From positions 1 through 42,475 of the forward strand of contig NZ_DATJIY010000110.1 of NCBI RefSeq assembly GCF_035492835.1: 42,475 bases of DNA, written 5' to 3'. Below the pieces are notes generated by a model. That model saw only the letters and a list, made by a program, of their open reading frames with translations. It did no database searches and was not told the DNA's origin. The stretch comes from Dinghuibacter sp035492835. Its GTDB lineage: Bacteria; Bacteroidota; Bacteroidia; Chitinophagales; Chitinophagaceae. Below are positions 6,630 to 16,096 of this stretch, in pieces (positions within the stretch are counted from its first letter, which is position 1; every line of letters starts with the position of its first letter). The translations under genes were made by a program, and so were the position numbers.

Positions 6630-9464
6630 CTATTGGAACGCCCCCAGCACCCCGTCCTTTGCCTTAACGGCCTTCTGCACCCCCTTGAATTTCTGGAACT
6701 TGTACGCAAAGCTCAACAGCGCATACCGGTTCAGCACGCTGCTTTGTACGTCCTGCGTATACGTCGCGGTCGACGTCCGGTTGATGCTGGCGTTGCTGTT
6801 GAAGAGGTCGTTCACCCCCAACCGGAGCACGCCCTTCCGTTTCAGGATGCGTTCCTCCAGCCAGATGTTCATCAGCGCGATGTTTTTCCCGATCCCTTCC
6901 TGGAGACCGGTGTTCAGCCGGTAGCTGAATTCGTAGTTCAGGCTAAAGGTTTTTGCGAAGTCCACCCTACCGGTCTGGGTAAAGGCCCAGGTGCTAAAGG
7001 TCCCCGTGCTCACGGTGTCGAGCGCGTAGTGGGTCCAGTTGCCGGTATAGTTGACCCCCGCCGTGAGCTCCAGCCACTGTTTACGGTAATATTCCACGGT
7101 AGCGCTCTGGAACACGATCCAGTTGTGGCCCGTACTCGGCAGGCTGCTCGTGAAGCTGGGGTGGTCGGGGCTTTGTACGAGGCTCACGTCGTTGGTATAG
7201 GTGCCGTTCCCGATAAAAGTAAGCACCCACGTCCTGTGCTTGAAGGGCTTGGAGAATACGTACAGCGCGTTCACGTTGTAGTAGCCGTTCAGGTTCTGTG
7301 GCCGGTTCACCTGGCCCGTATCCGGCAGGATGATGGTATTGTTGATGATCCGGTGCCGGATGATGCTGGCGTTGAGGAAGGTGAACAACATCTTCCCCGT
7401 GCCCAGGTTGAACTGGTTGTAGTTCGCGCTGAGGGTGTGCGTGTACTGGGGCTTGAGGTCCGGGTTGCCGTAGGTGATGAACAGCGGGTTGCTGTAGTCC
7501 GCGAGGGGCTGTAGCTGCGTGATCGAGGGCTGGCTGATCGACGTAAGGTAGCGGAAGATGAAGATCTTCGTCCGTGCGAAATTGTAGGTAAAGCTTGCCT
7601 GTGGCAAAAAATTCAACCGGCTCTGGCTCGTCTGCGGCAGCGTGTCCTTGCCGTCCGGGCCGCCCGTAAGCGCCGTCGGCTGCAAACCAAAACCCAGGGT
7701 GTAGTTGTACTTTTTCTTGTTCTCCCGGAAATTGACACCCGCCTGGTGGGTGATGAAGTGCGACGTGTAGGCGTTGCTCAATTGCGGGTTCAGGATGTGC
7801 GACGTGTCCTGGACGATGTACGTGCGTTTGTCGTTGCCGCTCGACGCATTGTTATAGAGGTAGTACAGCTCGAGCGACTTATCGTGCGTCACCGGTTCGG
7901 TATAGGATAACCGCACCCCGTTGTTGCTGTTGCGCGTATGTAGCTTATACTGCTGGTTCAACGAATCCACCGGCAGCGCGATCGCGCCGGGGTTCGACGT
8001 CTGGTTGTCGTCCGTTTCGGTGGTCGTGGTAGTGCCGAGGTTGACGTTGGCGGAGATGGTACGTCCTTCCCTTCCGAATTTATGCCGGAAAAGGATCGTC
8101 CCGCTCAGGTTGGGGGTGCTGTTGGAGCCCTGGTAGTTCTGTGAGCCGTTCCCCGACGGGACCTTTTGGTAGTCCAGGCTGCTGAAGGTCGTCCGGTTGT
8201 CCTGGCTAAGGGTCGCATAGGTGATCACCGGACTGATCTTCATCGAATTGGCCGAGTCGATCGTGTACTCCACGTTCAGGTATATCCGGTGGTTCTGTTG
8301 TACGGTCAGCGTGTGCTGCTGCTGGTTCCGGTAGTAGGTCGAGTCCGGCAGGAAATATTGCTGGGCCGTTTGCTGGGTCAAGGTGGTGGAACCATAGCCA
8401 TACAGATAGCTCCCGTAGACGCTCAGCTTCGGCCCCCACTGGTCCACGAAATTCACACCCCCCGAATGCGCGGTCGTCACCCCTGTCTGGGTGCTGTTCC
8501 CCCCGGCCGACTGAAAACCCATATCCCCGTTGTTGGCCATGTTGACAAAGGCATTCTGGCCACCGGTGTTGTTCATGGTGTTCATGTAGTTGCTCATGAA
8601 TCCACCCATCCCCAGGGATAGCCCCGGCGTGTTGAACGAGAACAGGTTGCTGTTCGTATTGTTGGAGTTCCCGATGATCGAAACCTGCTGGTCGTCGTTG
8701 AACCGGTTGGCCGTAATACTGGCCTGGTAACGCCCGTCCGTGCCGCCCCCGGCCGTCGCACGGGCAAAATAGCCCCCGTTGACGCCCTTTTTCAGCTTGA
8801 TGTTGATCACCTTCGTCCTTTGTCCGTCGTCAAAACCGGAGAACTTCGCCTGGTCGCTCTTCTCGTCGATGACCTGTACCTTTTCCACGATGTCCGCGGG
8901 CAGGTTCTTGGTGGCCATCCTGGGGTCGCCGCCAAAAAAGTCCTTCCCATTGACCTTTATCTTCGTCACGGTTTGCCCGCCCGCCGTGACCGAACCGTCG
9001 GCGCCCACCTGTATACCCGGCATCTTTTTAAAGAGGTCCTCCACCGTAGCGTCCTCCTTTACGGTATACGCGCTGGCCCGGTATTCGATCGTATCCGTCT
9101 TCAGGACAATGGGCGGGGATTCGATCGTGATTTCCTTCATGCTCACGACAAAGGGCGCCAGGTCGATCGCCCCCACGTCCGTCTGCATCGACGAAGGGTA
9201 ACGATACCCCCTGGTCTGGTATCCGACAAAACTGAATAGCAGCAGGAAATCCCCGCTGGCGTCCCGGTTGACCCTGAAACGTCCCCGAGCGTCGGTCAGC
9301 ACGCGCGTGGTATCCGTTTTGCCCACATTTACAAAAGAGACCACCGCCCCGTCGAGCGCCGTCCCCGAGGCGGAGTCCCGGACATAGCCGGAAACGCCCT
9401 GACCCCGGGCGGATGTCGTGGACAGTAGGAGGAGTGCAGTTACAAGGCGAGGAAGCGGTTTCAT
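6630..9464 (-). CDS. Outer-membrane beta-barrel protein with carboxypeptidase-regulatory-like domain (paralogue A)
   Basis: 944 residues from the ATG at 9462-9464, chosen because the signal peptide (MKPLPRLVTALLLLSTTSA) begins there. After cleavage near RGQG comes a carboxypeptidase-regulatory-like beta-sandwich (residues about 25-110). A TonB-plug-like segment follows, with VEDLFKKMPGIQV, KVNGKDFFGGDPRMATKNL and KSDQAKFSGFDDG. The rest, about 700 residues, is a barrel of the OMP_b-brl_3 type with alternating aromatic strands. Proteins of this family resemble TonB-dependent receptors but their cargo is mostly unknown. The last strand (YALLSFAYKFQKF) is followed by about 22 non-strand residues. 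It is one of three paralogues here and lies 78 bases after the next one upstream, probably in one transcript. Confidence 0.85.
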   Translation of the reverse strand: MKPLPRLVTALLLLSTTSARGQGVSGYVRDSASGTALDGAVVSFVNVGKTDTTRVLTDARGRFRVNRDASGDFLLLFSFVGYQTRGYRYPSSMQTDVGAIDLAPFVVSMKEITIESPPIVLKTDTIEYRASAYTVKEDATVEDLFKKMPGIQVGADGSVTAGGQTVTKIKVNGKDFFGGDPRMATKNLPADIVEKVQVIDEKSDQAKFSGFDDGQRTKVINIKLKKGVNGGYFARATAGGGTDGRYQASITANRFNDDQQVSIIGNSNNTNSNLFSFNTPGLSLGMGGFMSNYMNTMNNTGGQNAFVNMANNGDMGFQSAGGNSTQTGVTTAHSGGVNFVDQWGPKLSVYGSYLYGYGSTTLTQQTAQQYFLPDSTYYRNQQQHTLTVQQNHRIYLNVEYTIDSANSMKISPVITYATLSQDNRTTFSSLDYQKVPSGNGSQNYQGSNSTPNLSGTILFRHKFGREGRTISANVNLGTTTTTETDDNQTSNPGAIALPVDSLNQQYKLHTRNSNNGVRLSYTEPVTHDKSLELYYLYNNASSGNDKRTYIVQDTSHILNPQLSNAYTSHFITHQAGVNFRENKKKYNYTLGFGLQPTALTGGPDGKDTLPQTSQSRLNFLPQASFTYNFARTKIFIFRYLTSISQPSITQLQPLADYSNPLFITYGNPDLKPQYTHTLSANYNQFNLGTGKMLFTFLNASIIRHRIINNTIILPDTGQVNRPQNLNGYYNVNALYVFSKPFKHRTWVLTFIGNGTYTNDVSLVQSPDHPSFTSSLPSTGHNWIVFQSATVEYYRKQWLELTAGVNYTGNWTHYALDTVSTGTFSTWAFTQTGRVDFAKTFSLNYEFSYRLNTGLQEGIGKNIALMNIWLEERILKRKGVLRLGVNDLFNSNASINRTSTATYTQDVQSSVLNRYALLSFAYKFQKFKGVQKAVKAKDGVLGAFQ

Positions 9465-9542
9465 GGCATGGAAGGCTTGGAGCCTGATTAGACGCAAAAA
9501 CAGTTGTTTTGTTACAGTTGCCCGGCAGGTTTCGTCGCACGG

Positions 9543-12191
9543 CTAATGCCCCGTGGGCTTCGCCCCTGCGCGGTACTGCTGGAACTTCCATGTAAAGCTA
9601 GCCAATAAAAACCGCCCCATGACCGAATTCTGGTCGTCTTCGGTGTACCCGAAACCGGCCACGTGGTTGTAACCCACGTTATTGTCGAACAAGTCGTTCA
9701 CGGACAAGGCAAAGATGCCCCGGTCCCGGAGGATCCGCTTTTCCAGGACCATGCTCATCAGTGTGACATTTTTGTCGACTCCCTGGGGCACTCCCTCGTT
9801 TAGGGTGTACGCAAAGGTGTACCGGAGCGAAAAGTCGCCGGCGAAGTCCACCCGACCGTCCTGGGTGAAAACCCAGGACGACACCCGGTTGGTTGCCGCC
9901 GGGTCCAGCGAAAAAGCGCTGTTATTGAAGTTGTAAGCGGCGCTGGTCGTAAGGTCGAGCCATTTCCCCTTGTTGAAGGCCAGCTTCAAACCCTGCCGCC
10001 CGGTCCAGTTCTTCCCGGTATTCCGCGCGCCGGCTTCCAGGCTGACGTTGTTGGTATAACCCAGGTTGCCCGAGGCGGAGAAAATAAAAACCCGCCCGGA
10101 AAAGGGCAGCGAATAGTCGTACGATCCGCTGGTCGAATAGTTCCCGTTGATGTTGACCGGCTGTACGATCTGTTTGCCGCCCGGCAGCACGGTGACGTTG
10201 CTCACGATCGCGTTCTGGCGGATGGTGGTATACCCGCTGATAAACAACGAGCGCCCCGTCGTCCGGTCGATGTCGTTATAGCTCAGCCGGAGCACGTGAT
10301 TGAACGACGGCTTCAGGTTCGGATTCCCTTCGGCCACATATAATGGATTGGTATAATCCGGTACCGGCTGGAGCTGGCTGATTGAGGGTTGCTGGGTGTA
10401 GCCGTTGTAGTAAAAATGGATGCGCCGGGAAGGGCTCAGCTGGTAATAGAAGTTACCGATCGGGACCATCTCCAGAGCCTGCTGCCGGAAAACCCTTGGC
10501 GTGTCGAACGTCACCGACCGGCTGTAGAGCAGGGTCGGCTGCAAACCCAGCCCCAGCTGGTAGTGGTACTTCTTGCCGCTCTGCTGGAAATTCACCCCGA
10601 GCTTGTGCGTCTCCAGGATATTGTCGAACGAATTGGTGAGGCTGTCGTTGAGGGTTTTGTTGATCGCGCTGACGTCGTACACGTTCTTGGCGGAGATGTT
10701 TTCGTTCAACGAGTAGTTGTAGGATATTTCCAGGTTCTTACCCTTGCCCAGCGGCTCTGTGTAGTTGGCCGAAGCGGCGTACTGCCGTTTATGGGTATGG
10801 ATGTCGCTCGTTTGCCAGATGGTGTCGAGCGAGCTCGGGGTATAAATATGGTTGGTGGAAAAATTATTGTCGGTTTCGCGTATCGGTCCCGGTCCCGCGT
10901 TGACCGACGCCGTCAGCGTACGCCCCACCCGGGCGAAACGGTGCAGCCACGTCAGCGAACCCGACAGGTTGGGGGAAGAGTTGTCGGCCGAATACGCCTG
11001 CGTCCCCCGGCTGGTGGTATCCCCGCCGGCATCCAGGAAGTTGAAGCTGTTGGCGGTTTGCTGGTGGTTGACGCTGTAATTCAAGCTGGGCCTTACAATC
11101 AGCGAATCGTGCTTACCCGCCCCGTACCCCAGCGTCATCTGGAGGTTGTGCGTCTGCTGGCGGTTGTCGTTTTGCGCGTTCTGGATATAACTATAGGAGG
11201 TATCCTGGTAGTAGGTACGACGCGACCATTGCGTAGTCACCGAATGACTCAGGCTGTAGTTATAATTACCGGTCATCGTCAGGTGTTCGGCCAGCTTACC
11301 CGAAAAGTCCACGCCCGCGGTGGCGGCGTGGTTGTCCGGGGGGCCCGAGGTCGTCGAACCGGATGTGATGTTGGTCCCGTTGGTGTTGTTCGCGCCCCCG
11401 ATCACCGCCACCTGTTGTCCCTGGTCGAAACGGAACACCCTGCCCGTTCCCATATACCGGCCATCCGTACCCGCGCCCGCCGTCACGTTCCCGAAATACG
11501 AATCCGTCCGCGATTTCTTGATGGTCAGGTTGATCACCTGCTCGCGTTCCCCGTCGTCAAAACCCGTCAGCTTTGCCTGGTCGCTTTTATCGTCGATCAC
11601 CTGTACCTTGTCGATGACTTCCGCCGGTATATTCTGCGTGGCGAGCTTGGGGTCGCCCAGGAAAAAATCCTTTCCGCCAATCCGGATCTTGGTGACCGGC
11701 CGGCCGTATGCGGTAATGTTCCCATTCTGGTCTATCTGAAAACCCGGCAGCTTCCTCAACAGGTCCTCGAGGACCGCGTCTTTCCGCACGGGGAAGGCGT
11801 CCGACCTGTACTCCACGGTATCTACCTTGAGGTGTATCGCGGGCGCCTCGATGACCACCTCCTGCATCTCACTAACCTGGGGGACCAGGGCCAATTCACC
11901 CAGGTCCCCCCTGGCGCCGGCCTTGTAATATTTACCCCGTGTCTTGTAGCCTATAAAGCTTACAACCGTCACAAAGTCCGAAGCCGGCGTCCGGTATATC
12001 TTATAAATCCCTGATGTATCAGTCAACACCCGCACCGAATCCCGTCGTCCGCTGGCCACCATGCTCACCACCGCGCGGTCGAGCCCCTTGCCGGTGGCGG
12101 AATCCGTCACCCGCCCCCATACCACCGGGCCTTGCGCACGCACTGATCCCGCCAGTAACCCGAACCATACCAACCATACGATTGCCTTCAC
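9543..12191 (-). CDS. Outer-membrane beta-barrel protein with carboxypeptidase-regulatory-like domain (paralogue B)
   Basis: 882 residues. The start is GTG (12189-12191), because an in-frame TGA lies one codon upstream and a good signal peptide (about 19 residues, ending VRAQ) begins there. The order is signal peptide, carboxypeptidase-regulatory-like domain, plug-like region (LEDLLRKLPGFQIDQNG, IRIGGKDFFLGDPKLATQNI, KSDQAKLTGFDDGE), then a long barrel ending LLASFTWKFQQYR. The motifs match paralogues A and C closely. It is divergent from the first GG-leader peptide gene, with 114 bases between them, so the two could share regulation. A role as receptor, exporter or immunity factor for the peptides is possible but unproven. 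A housekeeping nutrient role is equally possible. Confidence 0.85.
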   Translation of the reverse strand: MKAIVWLVWFGLLAGSVRAQGPVVWGRVTDSATGKGLDRAVVSMVASGRRDSVRVLTDTSGIYKIYRTPASDFVTVVSFIGYKTRGKYYKAGARGDLGELALVPQVSEMQEVVIEAPAIHLKVDTVEYRSDAFPVRKDAVLEDLLRKLPGFQIDQNGNITAYGRPVTKIRIGGKDFFLGDPKLATQNIPAEVIDKVQVIDDKSDQAKLTGFDDGEREQVINLTIKKSRTDSYFGNVTAGAGTDGRYMGTGRVFRFDQGQQVAVIGGANNTNGTNITSGSTTSGPPDNHAATAGVDFSGKLAEHLTMTGNYNYSLSHSVTTQWSRRTYYQDTSYSYIQNAQNDNRQQTHNLQMTLGYGAGKHDSLIVRPSLNYSVNHQQTANSFNFLDAGGDTTSRGTQAYSADNSSPNLSGSLTWLHRFARVGRTLTASVNAGPGPIRETDNNFSTNHIYTPSSLDTIWQTSDIHTHKRQYAASANYTEPLGKGKNLEISYNYSLNENISAKNVYDVSAINKTLNDSLTNSFDNILETHKLGVNFQQSGKKYHYQLGLGLQPTLLYSRSVTFDTPRVFRQQALEMVPIGNFYYQLSPSRRIHFYYNGYTQQPSISQLQPVPDYTNPLYVAEGNPNLKPSFNHVLRLSYNDIDRTTGRSLFISGYTTIRQNAIVSNVTVLPGGKQIVQPVNINGNYSTSGSYDYSLPFSGRVFIFSASGNLGYTNNVSLEAGARNTGKNWTGRQGLKLAFNKGKWLDLTTSAAYNFNNSAFSLDPAATNRVSSWVFTQDGRVDFAGDFSLRYTFAYTLNEGVPQGVDKNVTLMSMVLEKRILRDRGIFALSVNDLFDNNVGYNHVAGFGYTEDDQNSVMGRFLLASFTWKFQQYRAGAKPTGH

Positions 12192-12242
12192 GTCTCAAGA
12201 TACCAAACTCCACCTACCCATTCAATCCGTCTTTATACGGAT

Positions 12243-12287
12243 AAATCTCTCGAAAGGGATATTTATCTTTTAGTATTCATTTTTTTT
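12243..12287 (+). promoter_or_regulatory. Shared upstream block of GG-leader peptide 1
   Basis: AAATCTC (12243-12249), 13 bases, TTATCTTTTA (12263-12272), two bases, ATTC, then a run of eight T (12280-12287), 18 bases before the ATG. TATCTTTT is one base from the -7 consensus TAnnTTTG. The same arrangement occurs before peptide 2. The block is much richer in AT than its surroundings. Confidence 0.5.
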
Positions 12288-12305
12288 AACCAAATCGTTT
12301 AACTC

Positions 12306-12539
12306 ATGATTCAAACCACCCAATTCTCCGGGAAGCTTCTAACACAACCGGAGATGAAGCGGATCAAGGGAGGCACCAACAATGGCTTTACATTGTGGAG
12401 TTGTTACGACCCCGGGGTCGGCGACATTAACATCTGTGCCTCCAACAGTACGAATCCGTCCCAATCATGCGGATTTATGAATTGCATTCCCTTAAATGAA
12501 TGCTTCGCATCCGACGGCTGCGACCCGATCGTTCCCTAA
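12306..12539 (+). CDS. Double-glycine-leader precursor of a six-cysteine peptide (peptide 1)
   Basis: 77 residues. The leader is residues 1-23, ending LLTQPEMKRIKGG, the double-glycine type cut by C39 peptidases. The predicted core is 54 residues with six cysteines: C-x10-C-x10-C-G-x3-C-x5-C-x5-C, preceded by an aromatic-rich FTLWS. Peptides 2 and 3 share the leader consensus and the cysteine pattern. No LanM, LanB, YcaO or radical-SAM enzyme is nearby. The cysteines are therefore more likely to form disulfides than thioethers or azolines, and a VKOR-thioredoxin protein is encoded in the locus. It is convergent with the HlyD gene, with eight bases between stops. It could be a bacteriocin, a signal or another secreted peptide. 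Confidence 0.85.
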   Translation: MIQTTQFSGKLLTQPEMKRIKGGTNNGFTLWSCYDPGVGDINICASNSTNPSQSCGFMNCIPLNECFASDGCDPIVP

Positions 12540-12547
12540 CGGCAAGA

Positions 12548-13822
12548 TCAGCGGCTGGTCGTCTTGATAATTGAATAGAGAATCCTGGCCCCCAGCCGTT
12601 GATCCTTCGTCACGATCATCGCCGTCCCCTTCAGACCGCTTTTATACTGGATAAGATTTCCATACTGGGTCGCGAGTCCGCGCGTCAACTCGATATTGGC
12701 CAGGAATCCGCTGTCCGAAGGTACCTTGGAGATATACGCCAGCCGGCCTTCCAGGTACCCGAACTCCTGATAGGGATAGGCGTCGATCCGAAGCTGCACC
12801 AGTTCCCCGACCGAAACCTTACCCAGGTTTGCCTGCCCCAGGTTCACCTGTGCGTAGTAGTGGCTGTTGGGCGGGTCGATATAACCGACCGTTTTCCCTT
12901 CCTGTAAATACTGATCGGTCTGCAGCGGCACGATAAATACTACCCTCCCGCTCACAGGCGCCGATAGCACATACCGCCGGATCCAATCCTCGGTCTGGCT
13001 TTTGAGTGTTTGCACCGCCTGGACGAAAAGCGCTTTCTGCTGCTGTATGCTGTGTTCGAGCTCCTCTATGTCCCGTTGCTTGTCTACCTGTCCCGTTTCG
13101 TTGGTCAGCAGCGCCGAGGTCAACTGAGGTAGCGTCAGCTGTTTGCCGACCAGTTTGCTTTCTTCATCCCGCATGTCTTGCCGGGAAATGACCTTCTCCT
13201 GGTACAACGAGCTGTTGGCGTTGTACGTCTCCTGTGAAATCGCCAGGTCCTTCCGGGTCAGCTGCTGTTGTTCCTCGAGGGCCTCGTGCTCGTGACGCAG
13301 GTAGTCCAGGTCTGCGAGCATCGACGTTTTGCGACGGATGTAATAGCCGTTGACGAGGTAGTCGTTGAATTGCTGGTAAGCCTGGGTGAATTGCTGGTAC
13401 CCGTTCTGGATTTCGCCCAGGTTCAGGAACTGGCCGCTGAACAACTGCGAGGCCTTCTCCGTCCTGCCCTCCGTCAATAAATGGGAACAGCTGTCGAGCA
13501 ACCTATCCAGGCGGAGCACCTCCGAATGATCCGCCGTACTTTCCAACCAGCCAATCGACGCCCCCGCGCGTACCGTATCGTCGTTGCCGGCCAGCAACCG
13601 CACCAGCCTGCCGCCCGACCTGGGCACCAGCTCCTTGGGCGCGTTGGTGGCGGTCAGCACGGCCCCTGCCTCCACGATATCGGGGTACCGGATCATACCG
13701 GCTGCGCCGGCCAGCACGACCAATATCAGCAAGAATATCCACAGGGCCCAGCTTTCATAAAAACCGGGCCTGCTGGAAATGATCTCATCCAAGTCTCCCG
13801 TGCGCCTGGGTTGTTCCGGCAT
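12548..13822 (-). CDS. HlyD-family adaptor (periplasmic bridge of a peptide exporter)
   Basis: 424 residues. A short cytoplasmic N-terminus (about 1-25) precedes one transmembrane helix (about 26-46, WALWIFLLILVVLAGAAG). The beta-lipoyl half-motif GGRLVRLLAGNDDTVRAG comes next, then a long alpha-helical hairpin or coiled coil (about 150-280, rich in E, Q, L and K), then the second lipoyl half (RYVLSAPVSGRVVF) and a beta-barrel region. This is the membrane-fusion adaptor of type-I-like secretion, linking the inner-membrane ABC exporter to an outer-membrane channel. It starts 11 bases after the C39 ABC gene stops, so the two form an operon. No TolC-like gene is in the window. Confidence 0.88.
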   Translation of the reverse strand: MPEQPRRTGDLDEIISSRPGFYESWALWIFLLILVVLAGAAGMIRYPDIVEAGAVLTATNAPKELVPRSGGRLVRLLAGNDDTVRAGASIGWLESTADHSEVLRLDRLLDSCSHLLTEGRTEKASQLFSGQFLNLGEIQNGYQQFTQAYQQFNDYLVNGYYIRRKTSMLADLDYLRHEHEALEEQQQLTRKDLAISQETYNANSSLYQEKVISRQDMRDEESKLVGKQLTLPQLTSALLTNETGQVDKQRDIEELEHSIQQQKALFVQAVQTLKSQTEDWIRRYVLSAPVSGRVVFIVPLQTDQYLQEGKTVGYIDPPNSHYYAQVNLGQANLGKVSVGELVQLRIDAYPYQEFGYLEGRLAYISKVPSDSGFLANIELTRGLATQYGNLIQYKSGLKGTAMIVTKDQRLGARILYSIIKTTSR

Positions 13823-13833
13823 AGCGTTTTTAT

Positions 13834-16023
13834 TTATGGCGCCCCTAGCTCAAGCTGGTTGCGCACCAATTCATAGTATTTCCCCTTCCGCCTGGATAAC
13901 GCGTCGTGCGTTCCCTCCTCGACGATACGACCGTCCGCCATGACGACGATCTTGTCGGCGTGACGAACGGTGCTCAGCCGGTGGGCGATCGTTACCACCG
14001 TCCGACCCTTGAAAAAAGCGCCCAAATTCTCGACGATGGCCGTCTCATTGTTGGCGTCCAATGCGTTGGTCGCTTCGTCGAAAAAAAGGTAGTACGGATC
14101 CTTGTACATCGCCCGCGCAATCAGCAGCCGCTGCTTCTGACCCTGGCTGACACCCGTTCCCGCCGCGCCGAGCATAGTCTGAAAGCCACCAGGGAGCGCT
14201 TCGACAAAAGACAATATATTCGACGCGCGGCAACACTCCTCCAGCCGTTCATAATTGACGGCATCTTCTCCCAGCGCGATGTTCCGGGCGACGGTATCGC
14301 TGAATATATATCCCTCCTGCATTACGGCCCCACACTCCCTCCTCCAGGCGGAAGGGGCAATGAGGCCGAAATTGGTCTCCCCTATGTGTATATTTCCATC
14401 ATATTCCTGGTAAAACTTCAGCAGCAGCTTCATCAGCGTGGTTTTCCCGCTGCCGCTCATCCCCACGATGGCGGTGACCTTTCCTTCCGGTATATCCAGG
14501 TCGATGTCCCTGAGCACGGGTTCGTTACCCGCTCCCGGATACGCGAAAGTGACCCCCCGGAGCCGAATGCCCCTCCTTTTGGGAAGCATATGGTTGTAAT
14601 GCACACCCGGCTTTTCCTCGTCGTCGAGGGCGTGTACTTCACCCAACCGTTCCATGCTGATCTTCGCGTCTTGCGCTGACTGGAGAAAGTTCGCCAGCTG
14701 CTCCACCGGGCTGCTCAGCTGGCCTATGATGTACTGGATCGCCAACATGGCCCCCATGGTAAGTCTGCCGTCGATGACCTGTTCCGCGACGATGAAAACG
14801 ATGAATATGTCCTTGGACTGGCTGATAAGGATGGCCCCCGCCTGCTGGATCTGGTTAAAGTTCAGCGTTTTTACATTGAGCCGGAAAATCGACGTCTGGA
14901 TACTTTCCCATTCCCATCGCTTAGCCTGTTCCGCCTGGTGCAGCTTCAGCTCCTGCATGCCCTGGATGAGCTGAAGGGTTGCATTGTTCTCCCGCGCCGA
15001 AATATGAAAAGTCTTGTAATTCAGCCTCCGCCGCACCCCCATGAAGGTCTTTATCCAAAAGAAATAAAGGACGCTACCGCCCAGGAACACCCCGAAAATC
15101 TCCAGGTTATACGTCAATAGGACTATGGAGAAAACGACGAGGCTGAACATCGAAAACAGGGTGTTCAGCGCGCTTCCGGTCAGGAAATTCTGGATCTGCC
15201 GGCTGTCGCCCAGCCGTTGGAGCGTGTCCCCGCTGTGCCGGCTGTCGAAATAGGACATCGGGAGCTTTGTTACTTTGATCCAGAAGTCGGACAATACGGA
15301 AAGGTTGACGATCATCGATACGCTCAACAGCAGCCGGCTGCGGATAAAATCAACGATACTCCTGGAGAAAATCAGCATAAGCTGCGCAACGAGCACGATC
15401 GACACGAACTGCAGGTTGCGGGTATTGATCCCGGTATCCACCACGCTCTGCGTCAGGAAAGGCATTACCAGCTGCAACAGCGACGTGATGAACAAGGCTG
15501 CGAAGACCTGGAATATCCGCCCTTTCGTCTGCCGGAGATACCTTAATACCAGATTCCAGCTCAACCCGCCTTCTTTTTCCCCTTCTTCGGCATAAAAATC
15601 TGGTGAAGGCTCCAGCAGCAACGCTATCCCGGAAGGCTCGGCGGCTTCCCTGGCGTCGGTGGCCCAACGCTCCAGGAACTTATTCTTGCGGTATTGCAAA
15701 AGCCCCGCGGCGGGATCCGCTACCTGGAACAAGCCACGCCTCACCCGCACCAGTACCACGAAGTGTTCCTGACTCCAATAAAGGATACACGGCAGCTGGA
15801 CCTCCTTTGTCAGCGACTCGTACCCAATCCGGACGCCCCTGGTCCTGAAACCGATCTTTTCCGCCGCCTGGCTGATCCCATATAGCGAAGTCCCTTCCTT
15901 ATTGGAGCCCACGAGCGCCCGGAGGTGTTCCGCCCCGTAGTGCCGGCCGTAAAATCTGGCCACCATCCGAAGACAGGTCGGACCGCAATCCATTTGATTG
16001 AGCTGGCGATAAACTTTGAACAT
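13834..16023 (-). CDS. C39-peptidase-containing ABC exporter (bacteriocin-type PCAT)
   Basis: 729 residues. The N-terminal C39 cysteine peptidase (1-140) has Q7, the catalytic C13 in MDCGPTC, H87 in QEHFVVLV and D103 in VADPAAG. It should therefore cut after double-glycine leaders. A six-helix transmembrane domain spans about 165-440. The ATPase domain has Walker A GMSGSGKTT (521-529), a Q-loop near Q569, signature VSQGQ (625-629, the usual LSGGQ altered), Walker B with D649-E650, and H681 in the H-loop. The protein acts as a homodimer in the inner membrane that both matures and exports peptides. The three six-cysteine precursors beside it are the obvious substrates. It is divergent from peptide 2, with 73 bases between them. 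Confidence 0.93.
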   Translation of the reverse strand: MFKVYRQLNQMDCGPTCLRMVARFYGRHYGAEHLRALVGSNKEGTSLYGISQAAEKIGFRTRGVRIGYESLTKEVQLPCILYWSQEHFVVLVRVRRGLFQVADPAAGLLQYRKNKFLERWATDAREAAEPSGIALLLEPSPDFYAEEGEKEGGLSWNLVLRYLRQTKGRIFQVFAALFITSLLQLVMPFLTQSVVDTGINTRNLQFVSIVLVAQLMLIFSRSIVDFIRSRLLLSVSMIVNLSVLSDFWIKVTKLPMSYFDSRHSGDTLQRLGDSRQIQNFLTGSALNTLFSMFSLVVFSIVLLTYNLEIFGVFLGGSVLYFFWIKTFMGVRRRLNYKTFHISARENNATLQLIQGMQELKLHQAEQAKRWEWESIQTSIFRLNVKTLNFNQIQQAGAILISQSKDIFIVFIVAEQVIDGRLTMGAMLAIQYIIGQLSSPVEQLANFLQSAQDAKISMERLGEVHALDDEEKPGVHYNHMLPKRRGIRLRGVTFAYPGAGNEPVLRDIDLDIPEGKVTAIVGMSGSGKTTLMKLLLKFYQEYDGNIHIGETNFGLIAPSAWRRECGAVMQEGYIFSDTVARNIALGEDAVNYERLEECCRASNILSFVEALPGGFQTMLGAAGTGVSQGQKQRLLIARAMYKDPYYLFFDEATNALDANNETAIVENLGAFFKGRTVVTIAHRLSTVRHADKIVVMADGRIVEEGTHDALSRRKGKYYELVRNQLELGAP

Positions 16024-16031
16024 ACCCTTTT

Positions 16032-16075
16032 AAATCTCGTACTTATTCCTTATCTTTTATAATTCTAATTTTTTT
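16032..16075 (+). promoter_or_regulatory. Shared upstream block of GG-leader peptides 2 and 3
   Basis: AAATCTC (16032-16038), 11 bases, TTATCTTTTA (16050-16059), two bases, ATTC, then a run of seven T (16069-16075), 21 bases before the ATG. A TTTT at 16028-16031 lies 19 bases before TATCTTTT, the normal -33/-7 spacing. This is the same arrangement as before peptide 1. Confidence 0.5.
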
Positions 16076-16096
16076 ATTCACAAAACACCAAAAGAC

